DNA from: Burkholderia pyrrocinia
GTDB lineage: Bacteria > Pseudomonadota > Gammaproteobacteria > Burkholderiales > Burkholderiaceae
Assembly: GCF_022809715.1 (NCBI RefSeq)
Contig: NZ_CP094460.1
Coordinates: 2,604,001-2,668,000, forward strand
DNA: 64,000 bases
Direction: 5' to 3'
The notes beneath the pieces are model-generated. The model was given only the letters and a program-made list of their open reading frames with translations. It was not told the origin of the DNA and ran no database searches. The translations under genes and the position numbers were made by a program. Below, in pieces: positions 45,670 to 54,732 of the stretch (positions within the stretch are counted from its first letter, which is position 1; each line of letters opens with the position of its first letter).

Positions 45670-46179
45670 TCAGGGGAAGATCGGTGTCGTAGGCTCGCCG
45701 CCTTCCAGATCCGCCTTCGGAAAATGCTGGGCGACCATCTCCTCGATTTCCTGCTCTCGTAATCCCGGCACGTCGGCCATGATCAGGATCTGGCCTTCCC
45801 GGATAGCTTCACGAAATCGCTGGAGTCGCGCGTTCGGCTCGGCGATGCCGATCATCGCGGCCGACCACGCCCCGAAGCCCGCTCCCGCCAACGTCAATGC
45901 GACGACGGCGCCGCCCGCGATCACGAGCTCCGCAGGGGGGAACACAAGCGCGACGAGACCGATAAGCGCGCCCGTCGCGCCGCCGAGTGCGACGCCGCGC
46001 TCGAGCGCGTGCACGACATCGCTGCTTTGCAGCAAGGATGCTTCGGGTAACTGATCGAGCGTGACGCTGTGATTGGCGAGGACGTGGATATGGCGCCAGA
46101 TGATGCGCGCGCGCAGCAAGTCGTCGACGATCGCCTTCGCCATCTGCGTATCGGGTACGAGGAAATAAAGGCGTCTCAT
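45670..46179 (-). CDS. DUF1269-like membrane protein
   Basis: A 169-residue protein. It starts MRRLYFLVPDTQMAKAIVDD, then HVLANHSVTLDQLPEASLLQ, the conserved opening of DUF1269-like proteins. The middle (about 75-118) is a glycine-zipper hydrophobic hairpin (LGGATGALIGLVALV, then GAGFGAWSAAMIG). The last part is polar and acidic. GGAG precedes the ATG at 46179. These proteins are small envelope proteins of unknown function, often stress-related. Confidence 0.75.
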   Translation of the reverse strand: MRRLYFLVPDTQMAKAIVDDLLRARIIWRHIHVLANHSVTLDQLPEASLLQSSDVVHALERGVALGGATGALIGLVALVFPPAELVIAGGAVVALTLAGAGFGAWSAAMIGIAEPNARLQRFREAIREGQILIMADVPGLREQEIEEMVAQHFPKADLEGGEPTTPIFP

Positions 46180-46553
46180 GTTGGCACTCCTTTTTTTTGC
46201 CATCAGCTCATCTTCAACAGAGCATTTTCCATTTTATGTCAGCATCGGCCGCGCAGTACGTGCGAGCGTATGCGCCGCATACCCCAACTCATTATCTGCC
46301 GCAGCGAGTGCGTTGCACGGCCAGGCGACCCTGGGTCGCTCCTGCGGTGATCGTTGCTTCCATGCGCGCGATGAATCGCGGGTAGCCGGTCTCCACGTCA
46401 TCGGAAAAATCACGCCGTTCTCGGGCCTATGCGAGCGCGGCTTCGGCGGTCGATGTGTGCCGACCTTGCCAACGACGAGCGCTGTCTTCGAGGCCCGGCT
46501 CGGGAACGGCTCGCGCACGGCAAAGGTCGACTGCGGGTTGTCCCGGGCTTCGC
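46180..46553. other. Intergenic region left of the maeB fragment
   Basis: About 370 bases with no supported gene. It adjoins the broken maeB copy and may contain further decayed sequence, but I could not align any of it to maeB. Confidence 0.45.
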
Positions 46554-46766
46554 ATGAACGCGCACGGATTCGTCTACGCAGTCATCGGCAAGAAGCTTGG
46601 TGTTTCCACCTACCCGGCAACGAACATTCTGCTGCTCGATCGGCGGGCGGTGGCGGTGGCGGATACGCATATCAACGATGATCCGAACGCGGAACGGACT
46701 GAGGCGTTCGCCGGTGCGTCGGACGGGGACTATGGCGGCGTTGACGGTGATTGAAACCAGCCGCAT
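46554..46766 (+). pseudogene. Fragment of a maeB-type malic enzyme (PTA-like domain)
   Basis: Codons from 46554 read NAHGFVYAVIGKKLGVSTYP and continue with ILLLDRRAVAVADTHINDDP, which parallels [20 protein letters not shown] and [20 protein letters not shown] in maeB (about 38570-38690). After a break the next frame reads [11 protein letters not shown] (from 46732), matching the maeB C-terminus [12 protein letters not shown] (39105-39145). About 390 bases present in maeB are missing between these blocks and the frame changes, so this is a non-functional remnant. It shares the strand of maeB and lies beyond the oxidase cluster. Confidence 0.82.
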
Positions 46767-47057
46767 ACGTTTGCGTGATCGAGCGTCGGAAGCAGGGCGG
46801 CGACGGGTTCGCGAGGCATCCATAGCCGAATCCCGCTGGTGACGGGTTTCACTATTCGGCCGCCTTGTGAACCAATGTTGTTGGGTATTCGTTTAGGGAT
46901 GCTGGACATTTCTTCCGGAGGCATCGCGTCGCAACTTCTCCTGCGTGATGCATCGCCCTGCGATGTTCCGGAGCCATTTCTGTCGATATCGTCCGATAAT
47001 TAGCTTTTATTTTCGTCTAAAATCGCGCTTCTTCTTACTTTAGGACGGAAGGACGTT

Positions 47058-48026
47058 TTGAAAAGACTGACGAAAAACATCTCGCGCACGGCCGTTGCCG
47101 CGTGCATTGCTTATGCTGGGCTCTTGCCTTTATCCCAGTCCGCCCAAGCTCAGGTCGAACCCCTGAAGAATCCGGTCTACGGCGTGACGCTCGATGATCT
47201 GACGAAACTCGATGCGATCATCGCGTCGCTGCAGAACCTGCCGTATCGGCCGACGGTGCGCGTCGTGTTCGATCCGGATACGCCGGCCTCGGACTACTAC
47301 GCACCGCTGCTGCGCCTGCACTCGGTCGCGTATGTGATGGGCGAGATCTACGATTCTTACTATTTCCCGACGACGCTTTCCACGTATCAAGCGAGAACGC
47401 AGGAATTGGTGTCGCAACTGAAGAACACCGTCGACGTGTGGGAGATCGCCAACGAAATCAACGGCGAATGGCTGCGCAACAACCCGAGCGGTACGAACTC
47501 GGTGGTCAATTCGCAAGAACAGCAGATCGGCCAGATGGTCGCCGCGGCCAACACGATCGTGAAATCGAACGGCGGCAAGACTGCGATCACGCTGTACTAC
47601 AACGACGACAGCAAGGGTACCAACTGCTGGGAGAAACCCCAGGATTACTGGAAGACCTGGCCGATGAACTTCCTGTCGTCGACGGTTCGCCAGCAGGCCG
47701 ACTACGCGTTGTTCAGCTACTACCCGTACCAGGATTGCCCGGGGCTGAGCCCGTCGTGGAAGAACGATTTCGCGGCACTGGAAAGCATTTTCCCGAACGC
47801 GAAGGTCGGCTTCGGCGAAATCGGTACGTCGGATACCGCCGCGCCGGCGTCGGTGCAGCAGAACCTGATCAAAACCTATTACCCGATGGTCAACACCATG
47901 AACGACCCGCGTTTCATCGGCGGTTTCTTCTGGTGGAACTACGTCGAACAAATGCTCCCGTACTCGACGAGTTCGTATTTCCAGCTGCTGCGTCAAACGA
48001 TCATCACGCTTAAGTCACCCAGCTAA
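47058..48026 (+). CDS. Secreted glycoside hydrolase-like protein, clan GH-A fold
   Basis: A 322-residue exported protein. The signal peptide runs to about residue 32 (SAQAQ). The mature part has the clan GH-A logic: VWEIANEINGEW contains the Asn132-Glu133 acid/base pair at the end of strand 4, and VGFGEIG places Glu254 as nucleophile on strand 7; FFWWNYVEQ fits strand 8. The family could not be named. It probably cuts or trims a polysaccharide outside the inner membrane. It starts with TTG at 47058 (GAAGGA upstream) in AT-rich DNA with a TAAAAT -10-like box at 47018-47023. It converges on the nfrA-like gene and belongs to the exopolysaccharide locus by position. Confidence 0.7.
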   Translation: MKRLTKNISRTAVAACIAYAGLLPLSQSAQAQVEPLKNPVYGVTLDDLTKLDAIIASLQNLPYRPTVRVVFDPDTPASDYYAPLLRLHSVAYVMGEIYDSYYFPTTLSTYQARTQELVSQLKNTVDVWEIANEINGEWLRNNPSGTNSVVNSQEQQIGQMVAAANTIVKSNGGKTAITLYYNDDSKGTNCWEKPQDYWKTWPMNFLSSTVRQQADYALFSYYPYQDCPGLSPSWKNDFAALESIFPNAKVGFGEIGTSDTAAPASVQQNLIKTYYPMVNTMNDPRFIGGFFWWNYVEQMLPYSTSSYFQLLRQTIITLKSPS

Positions 48027-48061
48027 CTGCGCCATCCGCGCGTAAGCGTCAGCGTCGCAGG

Positions 48062-49756
48062 TTAAAACCACAAAGTTGCGCGTACCACGAGACCACGTGC
48101 GCGTACCGCTGACGTCAACGCAAACCTGTATTGCACGGTGACATCCAGATAGCTTGCCGGCGCGCTATACCTGCCTTCGCGAAACCAGTACCGGAACTGG
48201 ATGCCGGGCCCCACACCGATCGCCGTCTTGTCCGGCTGGCGGTTGTCGTGATCGCCGGCCACCGCGGCATGCGGATAGACGGTCAGCCGATCGCTGAGCG
48301 CCGTCAAACGCCAGGTGTGCCCGTAACGCAACTCCGAATAGATGATGTATCGGCCTGCCTTGATGAAGTACGCACCTTCGACATAGGCCTGCCAGCTACG
48401 CCAGCTCGGTTCGGTGACCCGCAGGTCGGTCCCCGCTTCCGACGAATAGCCCAGGCGCATCAGCCAGTCCGTCATCGACAGGCTGCCGACGTGGAACAGC
48501 CGCTCGGCGGTCATCACCACGTTCTGGTCGGGTATCGGCTTGTAGCGCACCCCCACCGAACCCTGCACGGTCGGCATGCCGGTCACGTTGCCGCTTCCGT
48601 CGTATGCCGTGCCGTATCCGCGCACGAAGAACTGGAGAATGCGTCCGTTCTGGTAGCCGATCTTCGGTGGCTGCCAGTACGCTTCGATACCCGGCTGCAA
48701 CACGCTGATGGTGCCTTGCGGGCCGAACGCGGCCGACTGGTAGGGCGCGCTCAGCACGAAGCCCCAGGTGCGCTGAAGTTGCTCGACTTCTCGCCGATAG
48801 CCGAACTTGTGCTGCGCATCGAACTTGTGTTCGTTTTCATCGGCGTCGAGACTGTGCTCGAACAGCTCGACGGACTGCTCGTTCAAGCCGATACGCTTGG
48901 CGGCATAACCTGCGTCCGCGTAGTTCATCGCGTTGCCGGCTCCGCCGTCGAAACCCTCCTGGAACGCGTCGAGCGCCTCGCGATCCTTGTGTTCCCGCAG
49001 CAGGTCATAGGCCTGCTGCAACTTCTGTGTCGCGGTATCGTCCACCGGTATTTGCGGCGCCTGCTCGGGTTGCTGGGCCTGCGTCACGATCGACGCGGCC
49101 ATCTTCCGCTCGGCGTCCGTCGTCGCGTCGCGGGCGGCAAGATCCGCCACGCGGATCGCGCTTTCGCGATCGCCCGACATCAAGCTCAACTGCGCGATAC
49201 GCAACTGAACCGCGGCCGATTTTTCATCTGCCAGCGGCGCCAGTGCAATGCCGGCGTCATGCGGGCGATGCGCCGCGAGCGCACTGTCCGACCATGCGAG
49301 ACGCAGGTTGCGCTGTTGCTCCTTGCTCCATTTTCCCGTCGCGACGGCGGCCGAGAAATCGCTGCACGCCACGTCGTAGCGCTGTTGCCGCTGCGCCAGG
49401 TAGCCATGCTCGGCCCGTACCGCGGCGCTTCTCGGAAAACGAACGCTTAGCGATTCCACCATGGCGTCCGCTTCGTCGATTTTTCCTTCACGCTTGAATA
49501 CATCGAGGAGCAGCAACCCGAGCTGTTCGCTTCCGGGCTGAATCTTGATGGCGCGCTGTGCATACTCTTCCGCGCGGGGCAGGTCGCCGGCACTGATTGC
49601 CTTGTATGCGCCATCGGCGAGCCGATAAGCCTTGGGAGCGAGCGGCTGCGTGGCGTATGCGGGGGCCTGCCAGGCCAACGATACGGCGATCGCCAATGCG
49701 CTCAATCGCGCGCAGCGCGCGAGGCCAACCGCGATCGGGAGTCTGGAGCGTTTCAT
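48062..49756 (-). CDS. nfrA: NfrA-like outer-membrane polysaccharide exporter (TPR plus barrel)
   Basis: A 564-residue exported protein. The signal peptide ends near APAYA (about 36). Residues 45-300 are TPR-like repeats (for example AYKAISAGDLPRAEEYAQRA, then RAEHGYLAQRQQRYDVA). The C-terminal 250 residues form a beta-rich region with the NfrA C-terminal pattern (TWGFVLSAPYQSAAFGP, YIIYSELRYGHTWRL) ending in an aromatic residue (RATLWF), as in barrel proteins. In E. coli NfrA forms the outer-membrane channel for a c-di-GMP-dependent glycan and is the phage N4 receptor. Here its ATG overlaps the nfrB stop (49753-49756), so the two are made together. It is much shorter than E. coli NfrA (about 990). 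Confidence 0.82.
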   Translation of the reverse strand: MKRSRLPIAVGLARCARLSALAIAVSLAWQAPAYATQPLAPKAYRLADGAYKAISAGDLPRAEEYAQRAIKIQPGSEQLGLLLLDVFKREGKIDEADAMVESLSVRFPRSAAVRAEHGYLAQRQQRYDVACSDFSAAVATGKWSKEQQRNLRLAWSDSALAAHRPHDAGIALAPLADEKSAAVQLRIAQLSLMSGDRESAIRVADLAARDATTDAERKMAASIVTQAQQPEQAPQIPVDDTATQKLQQAYDLLREHKDREALDAFQEGFDGGAGNAMNYADAGYAAKRIGLNEQSVELFEHSLDADENEHKFDAQHKFGYRREVEQLQRTWGFVLSAPYQSAAFGPQGTISVLQPGIEAYWQPPKIGYQNGRILQFFVRGYGTAYDGSGNVTGMPTVQGSVGVRYKPIPDQNVVMTAERLFHVGSLSMTDWLMRLGYSSEAGTDLRVTEPSWRSWQAYVEGAYFIKAGRYIIYSELRYGHTWRLTALSDRLTVYPHAAVAGDHDNRQPDKTAIGVGPGIQFRYWFREGRYSAPASYLDVTVQYRFALTSAVRARGLVVRATLWF

Positions 49757-51711
49757 GCCTGTTCTCCCGACGGCTTTTGCATTGGAGAAACCTGCGACGT
49801 TGCATCGTCGCCGTCGCGTGCTCGCGCGAGTTCGACGAAGCGCGAGTGTCGGGCGAGTTCGGCCGCAATCTCCGTATCGCAGGCAATGAAATACGCAACG
49901 TTCGTCCTGGCGCCGCGCCGCACGACATCCTGTTCGTCTTGCGTGAGCGGCCGCCCGACCGCCACATTCAACGTTCCGTCGTCCGCGGTCGAAAACGGTA
50001 CGGCCCGATACGTGTACTGCAGTTCGAATGCCAGCGAATCCGCGAAATGGCCGACCGCCACATTGCCGAGGCTTACCCGCGGGAGTTCCGCCTGTTCCGC
50101 GATCGCATCCGCCAGCGATTCGGTGGAGATCGCACTGCCTTCGATCAACAGTTCGCCGAGCCGCTTGCCGCATGTCAGCTGTCTCTCCAGGCTTGCCTGC
50201 AATTGCTCCAGTGAGACCACGCCCCAACCGACCAGGATCTCGCCAATCTTGCGGCGTACTTTTCCGAGCTGTTCGTTCGACAGGTAGGTATGGCTGGTCT
50301 TGTCCCATGCGATCGGCTTGCCGCTTGCGAGGTGGCCGAGATAGATGCGCCACGCGCGGCAAACCGCGTAGAAATTGATCAGGTTGTTGACGAACATCCG
50401 CGGAATCGAGAGCAGCCCCTGGACCGGACCGTTCAGCTTGCTGACAAAGTAGTAGCGCTGCCCGGCACGGGCAAACAGCATGACGGTGTTCACCCAGAGC
50501 AGCGGAACCATCCATTCGCTCGCCGTGACGAGCGGGGCGCTGACGGGGAAGGCATGACCGAATTTCTGAAGGGCGGCTATCGCCAGGAAATTGATCAGTA
50601 CACCGTAAGCAATCACTGAAAAAAGTGAGGTGACGATACCCTTGCGGTCATGGAAGAACATGTAGCGGGTGAGGAAATCGCCCTTCCAGCCGAGTTGCTC
50701 CCACCCCTGAAAGGCGATGCCGAGGATCCAGCGCGCACGCTGTCGATATGCGGTGCGAAATGTCTTTGGAAAATACTCGCGGGTGGCCAGCAGGTTTCGA
50801 TTGGCGGCACTGCCTTTTGCGCGCTTGGCCCCTGCATCCTGCGGGATATCCGAAAGCGGAAAGCGGGCAAAGGTTTCCTTCATGCCCAGGTCTCTCAACC
50901 GAAAGCTGAAGTCGTAGTCCTCGGTCAGCGAACTGGTGTTGAACGGGCAGCCGCCGCTCTCCTTCATCGCCGCTTCGATGGCGCGCCTGCTGTAGCAGGA
51001 CGCAACACCCGCGCCGGGGACGACGCCGGTCAGACGGGCTCGCGCCGGTACGTCCTTCTGGTGCGTTTCGCTGAAGTCGTCCATATAGCATCCGGCCACG
51101 AACTCGTTCCATTTCCGCGGCAATGACAGAACGGGGAGCTGGACCAGGTCGCTATCCGCAACTGCATGGCTGAGGTACTTGAGTTCGATCGGATGGATGA
51201 CATCTTCGCAGTCGTGCATGACGACGCCCGCGAACTGAATATGATGCGTTTCTTCGTAGCGCAGGATCGCTTCGATGATCCAGTTCAGGCAGTCCGCCTT
51301 GCAGGTCGGCCCATCGTTCATGACCGTTGCGCGCGTCACCCTGCCCGGATAACGGCGGACCATGCGCTCGACCTCCGCCGTGGTTTCGGCGTCGTTGTGA
51401 TAGGTTCCGACGAAGATCACATACCGCTCGTATTCCATGGTCGCCAATGTGTTTTCAATCATTTTGGCAATCACGTCATACTCTTTCCACGCCGGCACCA
51501 TGAGTGCCAGATAGCGCTCTTCCTCGGCGCGCAGCATGCCGATATCGATAGTCTGCGTTTTTTCGTGACGCAGAAACCGCCCGATTTCGAATGACCAATA
51601 GCAGGCGTCGAGCGTAAGGTCATCCAGTGTACTTACCAGGATGACGATCGCGGTAAAAATGGTGATAATGTTAAGTGCATATAAATATGCAATCCATATT
51701 GTGTTATCCAT
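49753..51711 (-). CDS. nfrB: NfrB-like processive glycosyltransferase with C-terminal c-di-GMP-binding (MshEN) region
   Basis: A 652-residue inner-membrane enzyme. An N-terminal helix (about 7-28) precedes a GT2 domain with the sugar-nucleotide site VVMHDCED (163-170), the acceptor motif TEDYD (263-267) and QRARW (324-328). Membrane helices follow near 357-380 and 395-415. Residues 485-545 have two MshEN-like repeats (KIGEILVGWGVVSLEQLQAS, then RLGELLIEGSAISTESLADA), the fold that binds cyclic di-GMP. In E. coli NfrB makes an N-acetylmannosamine-containing polymer when c-di-GMP is high. The start at 51711 follows GGGGAG; an ATG one codon earlier is equally possible. The product sugar here is unknown. 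Confidence 0.87.
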   Translation of the reverse strand: MDNTIWIAYLYALNIITIFTAIVILVSTLDDLTLDACYWSFEIGRFLRHEKTQTIDIGMLRAEEERYLALMVPAWKEYDVIAKMIENTLATMEYERYVIFVGTYHNDAETTAEVERMVRRYPGRVTRATVMNDGPTCKADCLNWIIEAILRYEETHHIQFAGVVMHDCEDVIHPIELKYLSHAVADSDLVQLPVLSLPRKWNEFVAGCYMDDFSETHQKDVPARARLTGVVPGAGVASCYSRRAIEAAMKESGGCPFNTSSLTEDYDFSFRLRDLGMKETFARFPLSDIPQDAGAKRAKGSAANRNLLATREYFPKTFRTAYRQRARWILGIAFQGWEQLGWKGDFLTRYMFFHDRKGIVTSLFSVIAYGVLINFLAIAALQKFGHAFPVSAPLVTASEWMVPLLWVNTVMLFARAGQRYYFVSKLNGPVQGLLSIPRMFVNNLINFYAVCRAWRIYLGHLASGKPIAWDKTSHTYLSNEQLGKVRRKIGEILVGWGVVSLEQLQASLERQLTCGKRLGELLIEGSAISTESLADAIAEQAELPRVSLGNVAVGHFADSLAFELQYTYRAVPFSTADDGTLNVAVGRPLTQDEQDVVRRGARTNVAYFIACDTEIAAELARHSRFVELARARDGDDATSQVSPMQKPSGEQA

Positions 51712-52673
51712 CATCTCCCCGCGATTTTGTCTTGTATGTGATTCTTCTCCCTCGCACCAACGCAAGACGAATATCTCTTCGCCCTCGTCGACCCCGTCAC
51801 TCCCACTTCTCGGCTTGCGCCGCAAAAAATCCTGTCACTCGAAAAAGACTCCGTCAGCCTGGAGCTTTCTCGATGCGGCCACGTAGTATCGTTAAAGATG
51901 AAACGTGTTCAGTGGGTGACTTTTGAAAGTTGGTATTTGCCTTGCATACTTCCGTCTCCCGCCGGGATGGATCCTGCACCATTAATGCTTGCATCCACTC
52001 TCGATCCAGCTCCCCGCAGCGCTCCCTGCGCACCGTCGTTTCAGTCGTTTCAATACGCAGTTCATAAAGCAAGTCGCGCGCCATTGCCGCGCCGCCCTTG
52101 ACCGTCCGGGCCTCTGCGGGGCGTCGCACAAGATCGACCCACCGAATCCGAGCCAAACGTTTCAATGCTGAAACACAAGGTCAATTGATCTGATGAAACG
52201 TAATCTGCAGACCTGCTGCCGCTCCCCGGCTGCCTCCGCCGGGAAATCGTCACGCGATTCCGGCGATCACCGGCCTCTCCGGTCGCCATGACATGTGTGA
52301 GCCGCGCGAGTCGATTACCGCGTTGCCGTGCGCGAAGCGTTGAGGGAACTGGTTTTCCCTGAATCGTCCGAACAGGCTTCACTTGTTTGTCAGATGACAG
52401 CCTCGAAAGCGGATACGTTGCACGCCTGAAACGTTTTTTCTAAACAATTTCGGGTTGCCATTGCGCGCCGATTTGGGTGCCTAGATCCCGTGCCCATTTG
52501 CGACCGATGGTACGTTTCTAGCTTGAAAGGAAAGCAATCCCGTCCTGTATTTTTGTCTGGCATCAAGCGCGCAGGAAAAAATAAAGACATAACGCCCTGA
52601 TTATTAAATGGCACCAGCCGTGCTCGTTTCGTTAACGAGATGAATTTATTTTGCATATCAAAGGATGAAAATC
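51712..52673. other. Long AT-richer divergent control region of the exopolysaccharide locus
   Basis: Almost 1 kb between the divergent nfrB and small-protein genes, with lower GC than the neighbours and AT-rich stretches near both ends (51610-51720 and 52560-52670). No coding frame is convincing; the one at 51854-52165 lacks a family and a good start. It probably holds both promoters and regulator sites. No operator could be named. Confidence 0.55.
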
Positions 52674-52970
52674 ATGATTTCTCATCGCAATCGATATTTT
52701 CAGAACGGACTGAGCACCGTTGGATCACTCGTCACATTAATCTCTGCGCTCGCCTTCGCCGTCTCTGTTCAGGATGCGAATGCGCAGGAGCAGGGCAATT
52801 CGTCTGCCGTAAAGATCAAGCCGCCTCCGTTACCCAACGGGTCCGCGCAGGTCAAGGTGAAGCCGGGTATGTCCGACGAGGAATGGGAGAAGGCATACAA
52901 GGAGACGGGGCGCCCCAAGTTCAACTTGAAGTCCGTCAAGAAAGCCGGTGGCAACGTGCAACGCGACTAG
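52674..52970 (+). CDS. Small exported protein of the exopolysaccharide locus
   Basis: A 98-residue protein with a signal peptide (LVTLISALAFAVSVQDANAQ, about residues 19-38) and a short, charged mature part containing MSDEEWEKAYKETGRPKF. No family is recognised. The ATG at 52674 has AAGGA at a good distance, better than the ATG at 52665. It is 12 bases upstream of the DUF2334 gene, so they form one transcript. It is likely a periplasmic accessory or chaperone-like factor. Confidence 0.6.
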   Translation: MISHRNRYFQNGLSTVGSLVTLISALAFAVSVQDANAQEQGNSSAVKIKPPPLPNGSAQVKVKPGMSDEEWEKAYKETGRPKFNLKSVKKAGGNVQRD

Positions 52971-52982
52971 GGAGAAACGGCC

Positions 52983-54626
52983 ATGAAAAAGATCTTGCTT
53001 GTCATAGCCCTGCTTGCCGGACTCGCGCAAATGACGTTGCCGAGCACGGCGCACGCGCAGGTCACCACGGCACGTACGCTCGTGCTATACGATAACCCGG
53101 CCAACGACCCGTATTCGAAGCTTGGCCTGATGTACAGCATCATGTTGAGGAACCTGCTTGGCCATTTCAACGCGACGGTCGATCTGGTGCCGATACAGAA
53201 CTACACGTCCGGAATGGTCACGAATCACGACGTCACGTTCTACATCGGCGATTACTACAACAACCCGATTCCGACGGCGTTCATGAGCGACGTGATGACC
53301 ACCACGAAGACCGTGGTCTGGTTCAAATACAACTTGTGGCAGCTTGCATGGAACACGGCCTACACCTTCAACCAGACCTTCGGGTTCAGCTTTCTCGGCA
53401 TTGCCGGGTTGAACGCGCCGCCTTCGTCGAGCAATCCGAACCCCGGCTTCTACGACACGGTCACGTACAAGAACCTGCCGATGGTCAAGTACTACGCGTA
53501 TGACGCGTCGACCGGTGCCATCAGTGCGGACCCGGATATCGGGCTGACCCAGATCGTCGATGCCACCAAGGCGCAGGCACTCGTCACCATCAAGAACAGC
53601 AAGAGCGGGGCGACCACGCCATACGTCATGCGCTCGGGCAAGTTCTGGTATTTCGCGGATATGCCGTTTTCCTACATCGGCCCGACGGATCGGTACCTGG
53701 TGATATGCGACATCCTGCACGACATCCTGCAGACCAATGCGCCGGTGAATCACCGTGCTCTCGTACGTCTGGAGGATCTCGACGCGTATACGACGACGAG
53801 TTCGATGAAAAGGCTCACGGACTACCTGTACTTCAAGAGGATTCCGTTCACGATGGCCACCATCCCCGTGTATACGGATCCGAACGGCTATTACACCGGC
53901 GGCGTGCCGGAGACGATCCATCTTGCGCAGGCAACGGGCCTCAAGAGTTCGCTGAACTACGCGGTCGCGCGCGGCGGTTCGATCGTGGTGCACGGCCTTA
54001 CGCACCAGTACGATTCGACGCCGAACCTGCTCACCGCGGTCAGCGGCAGCGATTATGAGTTCTGGTATGCGGTCCAGAATCGTCCAGTCGATGAGGACTC
54101 CGTTCAATGGGCGGAAGGCAGAATGGCCGAGGGCATCCTCGAGTTCACGACCAACGGCTACAAGGTCGTCGGCTGGGCTGCGCCGCAGTACCAGATGTCG
54201 CCGTTGGCAGCCGCGGCCACCGCCCTCACGTTCCCGACGACGTTCCAGCGGGCCGTCTACTACACCGCGACCAAGCCGCAACTCGGAACGGGGGCGCCCA
54301 ACCAGGACTTTTCGGCCGGGCAGTTCTTCCCGTACATCATCAACGCCGATTACTACGGGCAGCGGATCATCCCGGAGAACCTGGGCAGCATGCAGTACAA
54401 CATCTGCAATATCGACCCGTTCTCGTGTATCACGTACACATGGCAGCAACTCGTTACCAATGCTCAATACGGTCTGGCGGTGCGGGACGGTTTCGCGTCC
54501 TTCTTCTTCCACCCGTACTGGCTTGAACCCGATCTCGGATTACCGGCCTTCCAGGACTTCCAGAGCCTGATCACCGGCATTACGAATCTCGGCTACAAGT
54601 GGGTAGACGGCACGACTGCCAAGTGA
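52983..54626 (+). CDS. DUF2334 polysaccharide deacetylase-like secreted protein
   Basis: A 547-residue exported protein with a signal peptide ending near AHAQ (residue 26). The C-terminal half is a NodB-like/DUF2334 deacetylase barrel: VRLEDLDAYT (Asp265 and Asp267), VHGLTHQY (His337 and His341) and FFFHPYW (His510) supply the metal and catalytic residues. The N-terminal 240 residues look like a separate beta-rich domain. Such enzymes remove N-acetyl groups from exopolysaccharide in the periplasm, as PgaB does for PNAG. GGGAGA precedes the ATG. It lies 12 bases after the small exported protein gene. Confidence 0.82.
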   Translation: MKKILLVIALLAGLAQMTLPSTAHAQVTTARTLVLYDNPANDPYSKLGLMYSIMLRNLLGHFNATVDLVPIQNYTSGMVTNHDVTFYIGDYYNNPIPTAFMSDVMTTTKTVVWFKYNLWQLAWNTAYTFNQTFGFSFLGIAGLNAPPSSSNPNPGFYDTVTYKNLPMVKYYAYDASTGAISADPDIGLTQIVDATKAQALVTIKNSKSGATTPYVMRSGKFWYFADMPFSYIGPTDRYLVICDILHDILQTNAPVNHRALVRLEDLDAYTTTSSMKRLTDYLYFKRIPFTMATIPVYTDPNGYYTGGVPETIHLAQATGLKSSLNYAVARGGSIVVHGLTHQYDSTPNLLTAVSGSDYEFWYAVQNRPVDEDSVQWAEGRMAEGILEFTTNGYKVVGWAAPQYQMSPLAAAATALTFPTTFQRAVYYTATKPQLGTGAPNQDFSAGQFFPYIINADYYGQRIIPENLGSMQYNICNIDPFSCITYTWQQLVTNAQYGLAVRDGFASFFFHPYWLEPDLGLPAFQDFQSLITGITNLGYKWVDGTTAK

Positions 54627-54732
54627 GGCAAGTGTGGTGGTAACCTCGTGCGATCCGCATCGGAAATGCGGGTCGCACGTTTGCGTTTGATCCGCTACGA
54701 TGACGCGCGACAATGCTTGGGGGGAGCCAGCG

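Noticed and set aside
51854..52165. Open frame of 103 codons in the exopolysaccharide control region
   Set aside because: No family, no good ribosome-binding site, unusual composition for the strand.
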